From Tenebrio molitor (Eukaryota > Arthropoda > Insecta > Coleoptera > Tenebrionidae): a stretch of 64,000 nt of DNA. Where the stretch lies: positions 19,468,001 through 19,532,000 of the forward strand of contig NC_091053.1 of the NCBI RefSeq assembly GCF_963966145.1, written 5' to 3'. The position numbers and the translations under genes are program-made. The notes below the pieces were generated by a model that worked only from the letters and a program-made list of their open reading frames with translations, made no database searches and was not told the origin of the DNA. This document shows, piece after piece, positions 1 through 13,600 of this stretch; within the stretch, counting starts at the first letter, position 1, and every line of letters begins with the position of its first letter.

Positions 1-320
1 AACAGAGAATGATAACCTCATAAATACAACTTGACACATTTTTCACCAAACAGTGTTGCCGGTTGTATTTCTAACGTAGAATGCAGTGTTGGTGGAAATT
101 TAGAATTGAGACAGACTATAAAGTCGGTACAGGTTGCAATGAAGCATCTTGCAACCGAGATTGAGAAATTTGCCTAATGTAACGATGTTTGCAATGACTG
201 CAACAGTTACTTGTTTGGTATGCGTCGGGATTCTAGTTACATTTTTTTAACTGTCAAACCCACTGTCAAATTGCTGACTTTTAGGTTATGTGTATTAAAC
301 GTTCTCCTTGTAAACGTTAT

Positions 321-1327
321 ACAGAGTGATCACAAAAAAACGCCCCAGCTTATATCTTTCTTATTTGACATTTGATTTCAACCAGTAATACATCAAATTA
401 AAGGGTTTAAAAAGTACTATAAACTGAACACAAAATGTTGCCCTTAGCAACCCTCCCTTGCAAGGGTCAAGGGTCAACTTTATTTTTTTTAATGGCAACA
501 TACAATTTTTTTGGTACAGTTAGATTCATTATGTTTTTCTAAGTTCAAAAATATAGCACACTCTGTATATTTAAATGTCATTCTAATTTCTAATTCTAAT
601 AGGAATAAGTAGAACTTTATTCCTAACAGGCTATGAATTACTTATGAAGACATTTTTTTAGTCATGGAAACAATATTTATTAAGTAATACAAACAATAAA
701 AATAACAATAATTTTTTTTCAACTGATCTGTTCAAATTGAGCACCATTTTGTTCGAGACACTTCACGTGGCTTTCAGAAGGCTTTCAGGTGGCGTTTCTC
801 TGCAAGTAGTAATTTCTATTATTTCCGAAATATGCTTGCACATATCCACAATTTCATTATTGTTCATTTTATTTCACAACACGAAATTGGAGAAAAAAAA
901 TTAAACAAAAATCACGACAAATAAAGTTTATTTTCAAAATAAATGTTTATTTTTTTTGTATTTCCATGGCTACAAGAATATCTTAAGTAATTCATGGCCT
1001 GTTACGAATAAAGTTCTACTTATTCCTAATGATTTTGAATTTTATTTATTTCTTATGTTAAATTAACATTTAAATATACAGGGTGTGCTATATTTTTTAA
1101 CTCAGAAAAACATAATGAATCTAACTGTACCAAAAAAATTATATGTTGCTATTTAAAAAATTTAAGTTGACCCTTGACCCTTGTAAGATAGGGTTGCTAA
1201 GGGCAACATTTTATATCCAGATTATAGTACTTTTTGAACCCTTTAATTTGATGTACTTACCGCTTGTTGAAATCGGATTTCAAATAAGAAAGATATAAGC
1301 TGGGGCGTTTTTTTGTGATCACTCTGT
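321..1327. mobile_element. long inverted-repeat (foldback-like) element
   Basis: Arms of about 260 bp (321-580 and 1070-1327) are inverted copies of each other with scattered mismatches. The outer tips read ACAGAGTGATCAC and GTGATCACTCTGT. Both arms contain the paired motif CAAGGGTCAAGGGTCAAC / GTTGACCCTTGACCCTTG. There is no ORF, so it is a non-autonomous DNA element. A second element is inserted between the arms. Confidence 0.7.
599..1031. mobile_element. MITE nested between the arms of the 321-1327 element
   Basis: Terminal inverted repeats of about 50 bp begin AGGAATAAGTAGAACTTTAT (601) and end at 1028 with the reverse complement, with a few substitutions. The interior is AT-rich and non-coding. 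Its position inside another element shows it inserted later. Confidence 0.6.
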
Positions 1328-1636
1328 ATCAATTTGACAGAGATTTCAAATGTCATGAAAGAAAGAAGCGCCAACGCCGCCAACTATAAATTTTGTAAAT
1401 TACCAGAAATGTTACCAACATAATTTTTTTCCCCTGCTTCTTTCAACCTGTACCGACTTTACATATTTATAAAAATGAACCTTTGATGGTAAATTTCAAA
1501 TTTTCCTGTCAAAGCTGACAAGCGAGAATGCGATTAGATTTCAGGGATAAAGTTTGTCCAGCGAGAGATAGGTTGACGTAAAAATCACTAAATGCTACGT
1601 AGAGAAAGTAATACCTAGCGCACGAAAAAATTGAAA

Positions 1637-1967
1637 TACAGGGTTATTCTAAATGATTGTAGTCGAAGTAGGCCATGCCCATGTTATTACGTTTTTGCCG
1701 CTTTCATGTGAACTGTCAGTTGTGTCGCTGTCACTGTCATTTTTTAGGTGAAAAGTGCTGTGATGAGGATTTTATTTATTTTTGTTAAATTAACGATTGA
1801 ATCCAGAAATATTGAGTTGTTCTACAATCAATTTTAAAAATATTGAGTTGTTTTGCACCCAATTTAACACATCATTTTTATGATTTTTTTATGTGGAGCG
1901 GCAACCATAAATTTTACATTCAGTTTTCACGCCTACTTCGACTACAATCATTTAGAATAACCCTGTA
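1637..1967. mobile_element. MITE with perfect 37-bp terminal inverted repeats
   Basis: 1637-1673 and 1931-1967 are perfect reverse complements over 37 bp, starting TACAGGGTTATTCTAAATGA. The outermost TA can be read as a TA target duplication followed by CAGGG, the layout of Tc1/mariner-derived MITEs. The ~257-bp interior has no transposase. Perfect TIRs suggest recent insertion. Confidence 0.8.
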
Positions 1968-2271
1968 TATGCTTCAAGCAGTAACATTTTTGCCCTGAAA
2001 TTATGCCCTAATTAATGTATTCTAGTGTATTTTGTGGTGTTGGGTTAATTTAATACAAGTTAAAATCTCCCAATCTCTCGCTGGACGAAGTATACTAAAA
2101 TCATTCAAATTTTCATTGTTACCAATAGATTCAGTCATTCTTGATTACGTCGTATTTCTCATAGAACTTTATCAGCTGTTAGAGCTGAAGAGTTCCGTCA
2201 TTACAATTGGGACACATCGGAAAAAGACCTAGTGATGATTAAAATGACGCAATGATAAATGACGTTACATT

Positions 2272-2656
2272 ATACCGGGTGATCAAGAAGGACTGTTTCA
2301 GTTGGCAATACAATTAAGAACATTTTTTTATTCGGCTATTTGCAACACTGCAACCGGATATGTTTTGTGGGTTTAACGGCAAAAAGAAATCAAAGTTGGA
2401 ATTTGGAATCATAATCTAAAAATTAACTAAAGGATATTCTCGAAGTGTTCCCCATTTTGCTCTAAACATAAATTAACTCTTCTCTCGAACGATTCACCAG
2501 CATGTTTAATATAATTTGGAATGTCAAATTTGACTTATCACTGATGCGGCTGTCAGTGTGAAGTCGTCAATAACCGGAAGTTACTCCAGTTGTACCATTT
2601 AAAAATAAAATTCAGCATTACCAACTTAAACAGTCCTTCTTGATCACCCCGTAGTA
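2272..2656. mobile_element. MITE, family 'GGGTGATCAAGAAGGACTGT'
   Basis: Imperfect TIRs of about 38 bp: ACCGGGTGATCAAGAAGGAC at the left and GTCCTTCTTGATCACCCCG at the right. Related copies with the same GACGTAACATTAACAG-type interior are seen around 6525-7090 and 14335-14890, so it is a dispersed family within and beside the Ig/FN3 gene. Confidence 0.7.
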
Positions 2657-3242
2657 TACAGGGTGTTTTCGAAGTTGAGGCGTTCCTTTTAACATGTGAT
2701 AGTATGCGTTGTTCTAAAGAATTTTAGCCAAAATCACCTTAGTAAAATGTGTACGACAATGAAGATACAATAAGTTCATTTTTTTGAAATTTTTGAAACC
2801 GGTCCTGCTCAAATTTGCGCTGATTTGTTAGAAATTGGAATTGACAAAAAAAAATCAAATGAGCATGGACGTTAATCAAAACTACTGTCAGAGTTGTCAT
2901 CTAATTAGTCGAAATGGCTTTATTATTAGGAAAATAATGAGCTCACAGATATGTTGCAAATGCATGGGCAATGTTATCACGTTATTAGAATGCATCTGCA
3001 GCGTCCAGAGAGTATTGCAAAGCGATTTCCGGAAAGACACCATTCTGGGCCAGGTTAGTTATTAATCTAGTACAGCGGAGAAATGGACAGGACCGGACTT
3101 AAAATTTTAGAAAACAATAAAAATATACAATCATCTCTGTTAATACAAACATTTTACTAAGAAGATTTAGGCTAAAATTCTTAAGAATAATGTGTAGTAC
3201 CTCGTGTTACAAGGAACGCGTCAACTTCGAGAACATCCTGTA
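2657..3242. mobile_element. MITE with CAGGGTGTTTTCGAAGTTGA ends
   Basis: The left end TACAGGGTGTTTTCGAAGTT is matched by AACTTCGAGAACATCCTGTA at the right end, with subterminal CGTTCCTT / AAGGAACG also inverted. TA flanks both sides. The interior contains only short chance ORFs. Confidence 0.65.
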
Positions 3243-3335
3243 TATTGCCGTTATACTTTTTATCTGCTCCGCTCACATAAATTGACCAATGAGAATCAAA
3301 ATCATTCAATCTGTATAATTTTTAAACAGTAATAG

Positions 3336-3587
3336 ACCGGGTGATTTTAAATGAATGTGACTTTTTTTCATAGGTTGGTAATATTGTTGGTTATTCTGCT
3401 TTTTAATGTGATAGTTGACATAAACATAGGCGTCCTTGCCTATTTGACACAATTTATTAATACATAAAATGTCAAAATGACGTACGTACGCCAATGTGTT
3501 GATTACGGTATCAAGTTTGCCAAAATAATTTAGGAAAAATGTTCCCAACTTAAGAAAAAAAGTCACAATCATTTAAAATCACCCGGT
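3336..3587. mobile_element. MITE with ACCGGGTGATTTTAAATGA ends
   Basis: TIRs of about 43 bp: ACCGGGTGATTTTAAATG (3336) and CATTTAAAATCACCCGGT (to 3587). The 252-bp element is too short to code for transposase and is bounded by simple AT-rich sequence. Confidence 0.7.
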
Positions 3588-3725
3588 AGTTTATTTGACG
3601 AGTTCGTGTATAAATTGGGTTTTTTTGGTATGAGTGTAAAGGCCCAGGAGTGCCAAAAAAGCCCAATTTACACACGAACGAGTTAAATACAACGTTTTTT
3701 TGTTCGACGAGCCCCATAAAGTCTC
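3588..3725. repeat. dispersed short inverted repeat ('acgagttcgtgtataaattggg')
   Basis: GACGAGTTCGTGTATAAATT and its inverse CCAATTTACACACGAACGAG form two short arms around a ~45-bp spacer. The same unit recurs at about 36083-36190 and, altered, at 30587-30710 beside the odorant-receptor fragment. Confidence 0.55.
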
Positions 3726-4680
3726 CAAATCACTTAAAACCTTTAAAATTAGCTTGACGTTGCGTTTTGAGAAGTGGTGATATTTATCAAAATCCGTTCA
3801 CATAGGAGAAAATTCCCAAATTCTGACAGTGTCGAACAAAAAAAAGTTAAGGTTAGAATTTTGCTGTCAAGTCCACAATTATTGTTTTAGGTTTTAAAAA
3901 ATAAATTGTCATTAAGACAATTCGAATGTCAGGATTTTTTTTTCTGTGTAAATCAGATCGTCTTAACAACATATTTGATTGATAACTAAGAAAATGTAAT
4001 GCGCGGGGCAGATAAAATGTTACGTTGTCCTTAGTATAGTAAATGAGCAAAAACGGAATTTAATTCCAAGAAACCAAATACATTCTTTTTATAGACTTTT
4101 ATGGTCATTTTTTGTTTTCGAGTTCTTGCTGTTTCAATTAATGCTTCTCGACTTTTCTTTGCACTATTCAGTTTTTTTAAGTTCTTAGGATTTACCCGCC
4201 AATATGACTGTGTTGTTAGCATTAGCATTATACCTTCGTTTTTGATCGAATATTTTTTAATCTGAGATAAAATGACCAAGATAGAAGTATCAAGTGGACA
4301 ATCATCTCTCAGTCTTGTACAAAATTGTTCGGTCTATCATTTACCGATCGATCAGCGCATCCAACAGAATCTTCCGAATAATTATTTTGTCTTTCTCATG
4401 CTGCCACAACCGTTCTTTATTGTGTTTTCCCGATATGTAAATACATACTCGTTATTATCAACTCGAGGACCGTCATAACGCAGTGCGATTGCAACAATTC
4501 CTAGACAAATTCAGTTATTAATTAAACACAAATGTTTCGTCTTCTTGACGTACAGATATGTTACGATATGTTCAACATTTACCTTTAATTAAATTCCATA
4601 ACTAACGTCATGTATTTACGAAATCACAACTTGCGGCAATTATACCTAGGTACATCTTCTATTTATTTAATGGTTTCCAG
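3726..4680. other. non-coding stretch before the first recognised exon
   Basis: No exon, RNA gene or clear repeat could be recognised. Only short stop-riddled frames occur. It is probably intron of the Ig/FN3 gene that follows, because the exon at 4681 starts in mid-codon (phase 2) at a TTTCCAG acceptor. Confidence 0.4.
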
Positions 4681-7600
4681 CTTTCGGTGATTTCGACAAA
4701 CAACCAAGTAATCTGAGTGTTCCAGAATCTCAACCTGCAGTACTCTTCTGCAATATAAACTCCGTTCCTGCTGCACAAATTAAGTGGGAGCACAATAGTA
4801 AACCTCTACCTCATAATACAAGGTGAATTTCTTTCGACCGTTTGGTTGTCGTGTTTGTTCTTAATTGTATGATTTTTTTCCAGATATGTTCCTCTCCCAT
4901 CGGGAGCTTTACTAATTACAAAAACTCATTCCTCAGATGCAGGATCGTATGGGTAAGTTGAAGTGGATTGGTGGTAGCGCTGGAAAGCGTCACATCGTGG
5001 TGCACTTTCAGATGTATTGCAACAAATAGTTTACTTAAAAAGACTAAGCATAGTAAGATAGTTCAGCTGATGGTTTCTTCAACCCCAATGAAGACTGTAG
5101 CACCTATATTTCTACCTCTTGATATTTTACCGAATGCCACTGTTTTGGTTGGAGAAAATATAAATCTATATTGCGCTGTGACTGGATGGCCTATTCCTAC
5201 AGTACAATGGCTTAATAGTGAGTGTCACACGTTGAAGATTTTGGGGATCTCAGTTTGCCGAACTACGATCCCACTTGTTTTGCCCCCGCAACTCTTGACA
5301 GCACAGTTTTATTTTATTTTTTCATTTTTAGATGATAGTATTGTTATTAGTAATTCAAGTGTTTTACAATTACGAAATGCAAGTCTGCATGACGCTGGCA
5401 ACTATACCTGTATAGCATACAATTCTGGTGGACGTTTGGTTCAAAAGTATACCCTAGATGTTCAGCAGAAACCTTATTTCAATGTTACACCAACATCAAA
5501 AACCTATCCCCCAGCAAGAACCGTTAGATTAGATTGTCAAGCTAAAGGTGTTCCGAAACCAAAAATTACCTGGTTAAAGAATGGAGAACCACTCCCGAAC
5601 GCAGCCAGAATTAAAAGGCACCCGACCGGACTGGTGATCAGTCACACTTTTACTTCTGATTCAGGTATGATGCGATCGTCTCTTTGTTGTTTTAGACTTG
5701 GAGGGAGTTTTTTTGCAGGAATATACCAGTGCATCGCAGTGAATGCGGCTGGTAGAGTTTGGGCAGCCGCACAGTTGGTACCTACATTCTTCGATACTCC
5801 TCCTAGTCCTCCTGAAAACGTACAATGCCGATCCTTCGACGAAACAAGCATATGTCTTACTTGGCAGTCTCCTCAAAATGTGAACATTACGGCCTACAGC
5901 ATCTACTGCTATTACAGAGGTAATCGATGTGACAACAGAAAGACATCAAACACCAGTACGAAAGTCAATTCACCTCAAAGTAAATTACGTAAATTACCAG
6001 GATTTGAGAAACAATTTTTAAATCAAATAAGTGACACATATCGCTGGTGTGTTAATTTGAAAAGGTTAATTTGTTGTTTGCTGTGTAATTTGATCATAAA
6101 ATGCTTGTCGATGAGAGAGACCATTTTGGATTGTCATAGGATTTGCTGGATCTCATTTACAGTTGTTTAATAATGAAGCACATTATTAAACTGTTTTTAG
6201 TAACTTTTAGCTTTTGTTATATTGGTAACATCAGCCGTTTGACGTCAGGCGTCAAGGTAACGAATGAAGCTACGAGGTAAATTTAGTAAATATAACCTTA
6301 CATTTTTGTGAAAAATGTCTATTACCAACCCACGCGAAAGTCCCTAGTCTAATATGAAAGCTTGAGCAGCCGAAATTTCAGGGAATAGTAAAGCAAAGTA
6401 GATAGAATAAGACGTTTAATAAGACGTATTACCACATTCGTTCCATTAAAACACTTCTCGCTACGTTCGTCGTGCTTTAAATACATTGATGTGATAATAA
6501 AGCGTCTTATTAAACTCGTATAATAATATACTATTATAACACTGCAACTGTATGTATATGTTTTGTTGGTTTATTTGACAGATATCTGACGCAACATTAA
6601 CAGCGACAAAATGGTAGGTTATGAGAGTAAAAATTAACGGTAAAAAATTAGTCTTGAAATAGAGAACAATTACGAGTATTATCAAAAGAAATGCTCCAAG
6701 TGCCCCTCATTTTGCTATAAATATAAATTAACTGTTCTTTTAAGGCTCTCGAACAGATTCACCAGCATGTTTAATTTAATTTGAAATGTCAAATATTATT
6801 TGTCAATGCTGCGACTGTCAGTGTTGAACTGTCAACGACCGGAAGTTACTCCAATTGTACCATTTAAAAATAAAATTCAGTATTACTGGTGACTTTTGTG
6901 TCCTGTTTCAACGAGAACACCATTTTATCAATAAAAGATTACAAAAACTAAAACGTTTAAATTTGAAATTTATATATGTCAGCAATAATGACAACAAAAC
7001 AAACGGAAATAGGTACAGTTCACAGTTTTGGCAATTTCAAGTAAAAATGTTTATTGCCAACTGAAACAGGTATTGTTGCTCACCCGGTAGCTCAAATAAC
7101 TCTTCTTGATCATCATGTATTTTATTGAAATGTAGTTTTAATTTAACAAATGGAAAAAAACAACAGGTAGTAAAAATAGCTGCTAACCGAATTTTTTTTT
7201 TCTACTTGATTCTACAGTTAGGGACACGGAATTTCGGGCATCAATTTTGTGTCACTTCAAAAAATTGCGATGTAAGTCATTCTTTATTGTCAACGTGACA
7301 TTTAAAAGTCAAATCAAAATCGTCGCAAACGGTAAAATTGAGATTATGTAAAGTCTATTTTACATTTTTTGACAGTGTATTTGACAGTGATGCCCGAAAT
7401 TCCGTATCTCTAACTGTATACAGTCCACGACCTGCTGTATTATAACCCGCTTGCTCATTGCATTAAAAATGCATTATGAAAATGTTTCGAGAAAGAGCCA
7501 ATTTCCGCCGCTGAGGGCGCCACAAAACGGGCGCTTCTCACTTAAATAATAATCAATGTGCAATATAACAAAGAACAATAACAACGAAGATTTAGGAAAC

Positions 7601-10600
7601 ATTCACGAATTTAATTTCAAAGCAGCAAAAAAACAGAAAAATCCTGAGTGGCAAACTTAAGATGAATAATATCCCCAAAAAATGACTGTACACTAGCGCT
7701 CTGCGGGGATCACTCAAACTACACTTTTGAACAGGCCGGTTATAATAAAGTAACAGGATGGATTGGGTATTTCAAGGTCAAATAATTTTGTTTTTTTGGC
7801 TATGTGATGACGTCTTTTAAATAGTGACATGCAGGGAACCAACATACCGCGAATTTAGCAATGCTCAATCCAACGTGAACGATGTTTACAGGAGGTCGTG
7901 GTACAGTCAAATAAGATTGTAATATACAGTGTGGAAACTACTTATGGAATAAATTCAGTGATTTCAAAACTAATGACATTTGTCGAAAACGCTGAAACAG
8001 CTCAAATTTATTTCTCATAATGCTTATTTTAAGTCGCTTCACTTGTTCATGACATCACACTCATTTTCTTTAAATGATAACCCCCACTTTTTTCTTGTCT
8101 TTCTGATAGACCTTCCTACTACCTAAACGACGAATGAAAAAAATTGGTACCTTACATAACAATTTTTTTGACAAATTTTACTTCAAAAAATTTAATATAC
8201 AGGTGTCTCAAAAATGGCGCCCAATCTCCTAATGGTCTTAAAGAATAGAAGTCTGGAAAGGTAAATCTCAATACAAAATTTGATCGGACCAACAGATATT
8301 GTATAACTTGCTCTTAAATATGGTAATTTCAAAGAGATGTATCTCCTTTATTACCAAATTTTACAGCTGATTTATAAATTATTTTACAATGTTACTTTTT
8401 CCAAGACCCCTTTAGGTAGTGGAACAACACCGAAGTAATTCTTTTTAGAGTAATGACCTACCAAAATACGCTAAAATAACAGTGGCAACATTGACCTCAA
8501 AGGAGAATTAGTTTAGTTGTCAAAGGAAAAAAAATTCACAACGAAATTGAACTCAACTCTTCAAATAGTTTAACCCTTCGATTTTAACCCCTCAAGAGAT
8601 TGGGCGCCATTTTTGAGACATCCTGTATAGTCGTTTTCAGTGACATCCGTGCTATCACTATGACAGTATGTTGGCATTATTTGCTGTTTCAGTTTAGTAA
8701 TTTTGAATTTCCCAATTTGGCAATTTAGCTTGATGCGGCAAATTGACAAATTGAAATTATTTTCTATAATTTCAAACAAATCCAAGAAAATATGTAGTCT
8801 GATTTGGATTCCGAGGATGACCTAGTTTAACCATGTTTTACACCATGTTAAAGATTGAGTTTTATTAATTGTTGATGTTTCACGAAATAGCAATTTTCTT
8901 TTAGCATAACCTCAATTTCTTGTTTGACTTTTTTTTTTGACTAGGATTTACACAGAAGATATCGTAACGATGTCAGAAATGTAAGGCAACGAATTCCTTG
9001 AACAGTGGCAAATGGCTAATTTCTCGCTAACTGATAGATGTTTTTTCGTTTCCCAATCAGTTTTGGTTTCTGGCGGCATATTTAGTTGGACTTCCGCAAA
9101 AAATCTTTCAATTGATACCTAATATCCAACCTTAGGCATTCAAAATTACTTTCTAAAATTCTAGTTACATTCAACATGAAAAAGGTAATTTCCCTAAAAG
9201 TTCGAATCCTAGGGAGTAATTTCTTATTGACATTATGTACTTTATAACTTCTCATTCTAAGCCTGGAACATATTTTTGAGCTTAATGTTTGTCCAAAATT
9301 ATCATTACAGGGAAACAGACGACTCTCTAACACCTAAACATAAAAAATGTCAATGTTAATGTTGTAAAATGCGATTTTTTTTCTTTTGCAGAAATGGGGC
9401 GTGAAATTTCAGGGCCTGAATTTGTGACAAATAAGACGCAACACTTGGCATCTGGTCTTAATGGTAGTACAAATTATACGTGTTATATCCGATTATATTC
9501 AAAAGTCGCCAGTGATCGATCGCAGCAAGTTACTTGCAAAACAGGTAAGTGGTTAATCAAGTATATTTTTGCTCTGTTTTCACCTTTATTTGGGATGTGA
9601 ATATAAAACAAAATGGTTAGTTTAACAGTGGATAAAGTTGATTTTGTGGTTAGGTGTAAAAGGAAGACGAAACTTGCAAGTGATCCCATTCAACGAAACT
9701 TCTGTCGAACTGTCATGGTCCAGAGTCAGCACCGATGTTCCTTGCGACGGTACTAAACAATTTTACAAAGTCCAGTGGAAGCGAAAGGGACGTTCCTCTG
9801 TTACCTCTCATCTCGTCGAAGAATTGTCACACGTCATTTCCGGTGAGTAAAAGGTAGCGTTCACACCTCCGGTTAAAACTCGAAGAAGCGTGAAAACACA
9901 AACTGAACAAGAACTGAGAGTTTTCTCTGCAGGACTCTCCCCTTCCGTCGAGTACGAATTTCGGGTGATCCCGTCGTGGACGAAAAATGACAACTCCCCT
10001 TGGGTCTCGTTCGTCCCGAAAGGCGACAGCAGTCGCAAGAGCAGCGCAAACGCGAGCGACTTGATACCGCTGGCTCCCGAACGAGTGGAAGCCGCTCAAA
10101 TCTTGGCCACGAGCATCAACCTGACCTGGGTGGACACCAACGAGAACACGAGATACTACTCGGTGTGCGCTGTCGAGAGCAAGTCGCAACACGACTGCAA
10201 CGATGAAGACTTGATGAAGAGGTAAGAGATTTGTACGTGCGAAGGGGCGTGTTTGAAACGGTGCGATTTCAGCGCTTCGACGAACCTGTTGATGAGCGAT
10301 TTGCAACCGAACTCTTCGTACGAATTCAAGGTCAGGGCTCACAGCTACGACGGCTATTTCGGTCCCTTCTCGCAATCCACCACGATTCGCACCCTTGCAG
10401 ACGGTACAGATCGGTGCGTGTTGATGTTTCGCCTTGTGAAAGTTGTGTTTTCAGTGCCTTCAAAAGTTTTAAACTTGAACTACGAGATTGTGAACGAGAC
10501 CACTGCGTGTCTGTACTGGCAAGCGCCCCTGCACAAGAACGGCAGACTGACGAGTTACTTGATCTTGTACACTCCTAACGCCAATTGGCCTTTGGACGAA

Positions 10601-13600
10601 TGGTTCAACAAGTCTGTACCGACGACGCAGGACAAAGTCAAGGGGTGCAGAGCGAGCGACAACCAGACGTTGTCGACGTTGCTCGTCGATTTGCAACCCG
10701 ACCAGCATTACACCGTTTACGTGAGGGCGGCCTCCGAGGTGGGCCTAGGCAATCCGATTTATCCGATCAAAATCAACACGAAGAACATGAAAGCCATCGA
10801 GCCGCCCGAATCGCAAGACAACATCCAGTACAACCACAATCTAGGTATAGAGGAGGTCGCGTGCGCCGAACCCAATTATCATGTCGCAGTTTTAGGTATT
10901 ATCATGGGCGTAACGGTATCTCTTGTGTGTCTAGTTTTCTGCATTAGCTTTACCATTCTGGTAAGGAAGCGTTGTTTGAAGACGCGCGCTTTTGCCAGAG
11001 CTCGGATGGCCGCGTCTAACAATTATTATCCGGCCGTGGCGCAGTACGCCTCGGAGGGGAGCTCCGTGCAGGTGAGGTTGGAGGATCCCTGTTCGGCGGC
11101 GATACACGAGATCGAGCACCTCGTCGGCGACGAGCGTTCAGATCACATCCCGCCGGATACGCCGGCTCATTTGGACACCAAGGTGAGTTGGAAGTTGAAG
11201 GATTGTGATGCTTGATAGTTTTGAGTTTTGCTCATCGTTTGCTGTCACATTTTTATTTTACATCAGGGAACTGATGGATACCCAAATGGTCACGTTAATG
11301 GATCTGCCAAGCCTTACATTAATGGTCATGTTGCAAACGGCATTGTTCACATCACTGAAAATCCCCGAGTAAGATTTGTTTGGTTTTATTTATTTTTGAT
11401 TGGTCGATCAGTAGTGTTTCATTGCGCACCCACCATTTTATCGAATTCGTACTTTTCTTTGTGTTTCATGTCTTTTATGACAAGGAAGTCGTGCTTTCTT
11501 CGCTGTATTAACCAAGTTAATCTAGTCACGATTTTTTTTTTTCATCAATTTTAACCAATAACATGATTTTTTCGCAAGAAAAATCGCTTGTTTGATGATC
11601 AAAGTCCGGGTCTTGGCACAAATTTTTCTTGCGAGCACTTGTAAAAAATTTTCTAACCGTGTAATAATAGTTATTTAATAAACTAGTTTGTTAATGGAGG
11701 CAATTAATAATTGAAACTGTTTAAAGCGCGAACGAGTCTGGCGAGTGAGTGCCTTTAATAGTTGAGATTATTAATCGCTCATTAACAAACGAGTTGATTA
11801 CAAAAAATTTTCGTTGACCGCAACCTTTTTTTCTTTGTGACAAAATTTCAATTTAAAGTCAAATTAAAACCAATTTAATCTTTTTCGATAAAGACGAGAC
11901 CTTATAAAATACCTTCATCCTTTTTTTGCCCTCAGGGTAGGCCCTTTTTAAATTTTTCAACACTTTCTATTCACTTTTCCACAAAGAGTGTCAGAAGACG
12001 TCAACTCCATTCACATTCAATTTCACGTAAAAATCACGGTTGCTAAGAAAACCTAGTTACCTTTGAAAAATATGACATGCGAATTGTAACCAAAAAGGTC
12101 GGCTTTTGAAAAAATGAATTCGTAATTATCCAGTTATGGAGCTATAAAATATAGAAAACCCTGCTGCACTACCTGCTGCAGTGTTGGTAAGTGCAAACAA
12201 TGCATGTTCGAGGTTGTTTATACATCAAAATATCATCGACACGTCAAAATCGCAAAAATCGTTGATTAACGAAAAATAGTGCATTAATGAGGTCCATTAA
12301 TACACTATATTTTAGACAAAATAATTCATTAATATTGAAATTAACAAGCGGTCAACGGAAAACAAAATTTTTTCGGCCTACGATTTATTTAAAGCAAAAT
12401 ATAATAATTTTTGTTTAAAAATTACCATCAATATTTCGCACTTAAAAAAATTGTACAAAAATTCCACATGACATTGACATTTAGTGCCGCCAACCTAAAA
12501 TCTTTAATTAAAAATTCCTGTGTTTCGATTTTCTTTCCAAGCAGGGAAATGCCATTTTCATGACGATTTAGGCGAATGAAAATCAGTATTTTCTAGACGG
12601 AGGCCGAAAAAGTATATTTTTGTAATTTACCTCCATTTTGATACTCTTATAGACAAGAACGCGACGTCATCATCTGCGATGTCATTTTATAGCCATTATT
12701 TCCCGGAACATTTTACGAACATTTTTAGGTTGGCAAAGCTTGATGCGAAATTATCTTGTCATGCATGTCAGTTTAAATTAGAAAATGTGTCAAGAACAGG
12801 AAGCGTCCAGTGGAAAAATTTAACCGTATTTTTAGTAATTTCACGTATTTCAAGGGGCGTACTATTGAGGACAGGGAAAACTGGGCAGATGTGTGATTCA
12901 GTTGTCAAAATTTCTAAACCATACCTTAGCTACTCATAACCAAGTTGACAGTTTTTTTGAAAATATCAATCATAATGACGGTAAAGGTGCATTTACATTG
13001 ACATTTTTTGAAATGACAATAACAGACTGCCCAGGATTCCATGTCCCTCATTGTACATGCAAGATTGTTTTGATTATCTTCCATATTCGTGTTTTGTGAC
13101 AGAATTTGGATAAAACAAAAGGCGACTAGATCAAATTTTTACTTTTCAAATTAAGGCATCAACCACCACAAAAATCCACAAATCGACTAAAGTCTAAAGT
13201 AAATATTGTTGTTAAAAACGGTCGAAAAAGGGCAAATTACAAAAAATAGTATAAAAAAACTCGTTTCATAAGATCTTGAAGCACTCATTCTTTAAAATAA
13301 CTCGTGGGTACGTCACTCATTTTTTAAACTTGAATTCGTCTTATGAAACTTGTTTTTTAATATACTATTTCGTTATTTATTAGTTAATATCACTATCAGT
13401 TCATTGAGTTTTTTCTAAAGAAATGCCTAAAGACGCTCTAACTAGAGCTCGGTTACAAAAACAATTTATTATTTATATTGTCAATGTCATGATATAAACT
13501 CTAAAACAACCTTTACGATAATAACCTTATTTTTTACTCTTGTCATGTTCTTTTTGGCATTCAAAAGTTGTCATTTGTGGCATAATAACGGGTAGGCAAC

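Larger units (their letters stand above)
55..1465. repeat. nested composite of inverted-repeat transposons
   Basis: The sequence at 117-137 (TAAAGTCGGTACAGGTTG) returns inverted at 1444-1463, so an outer element probably spans most of this stretch. The block at 55-116 also occurs inverted at about 62685-62747. Two further inverted-repeat elements lie inside it like nested dolls (see next two entries). No coding potential is visible. Boundaries of the outer element are approximate. Confidence 0.55.
5920..9391 (+). other. intron 5 of the Ig/FN3 gene (3.5 kb, MITE-rich)
   Basis: It is bounded by donor GTAATC and acceptor CTTTTGCAG, both phase 1. It splits the first FN3 domain (SIYCYYRG | EMGREISG). 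Its content is almost wholly repeats; the recognisable ones are listed separately. No gene was seen in it. Confidence 0.75.

Noticed and set aside
9827..11119. several GC-rich frames on both strands (up to 182 codons)
   Set aside because: Shadows of the FN3 and membrane exons of the Ig/FN3 gene; phases of the chosen exons are fully consistent without them.
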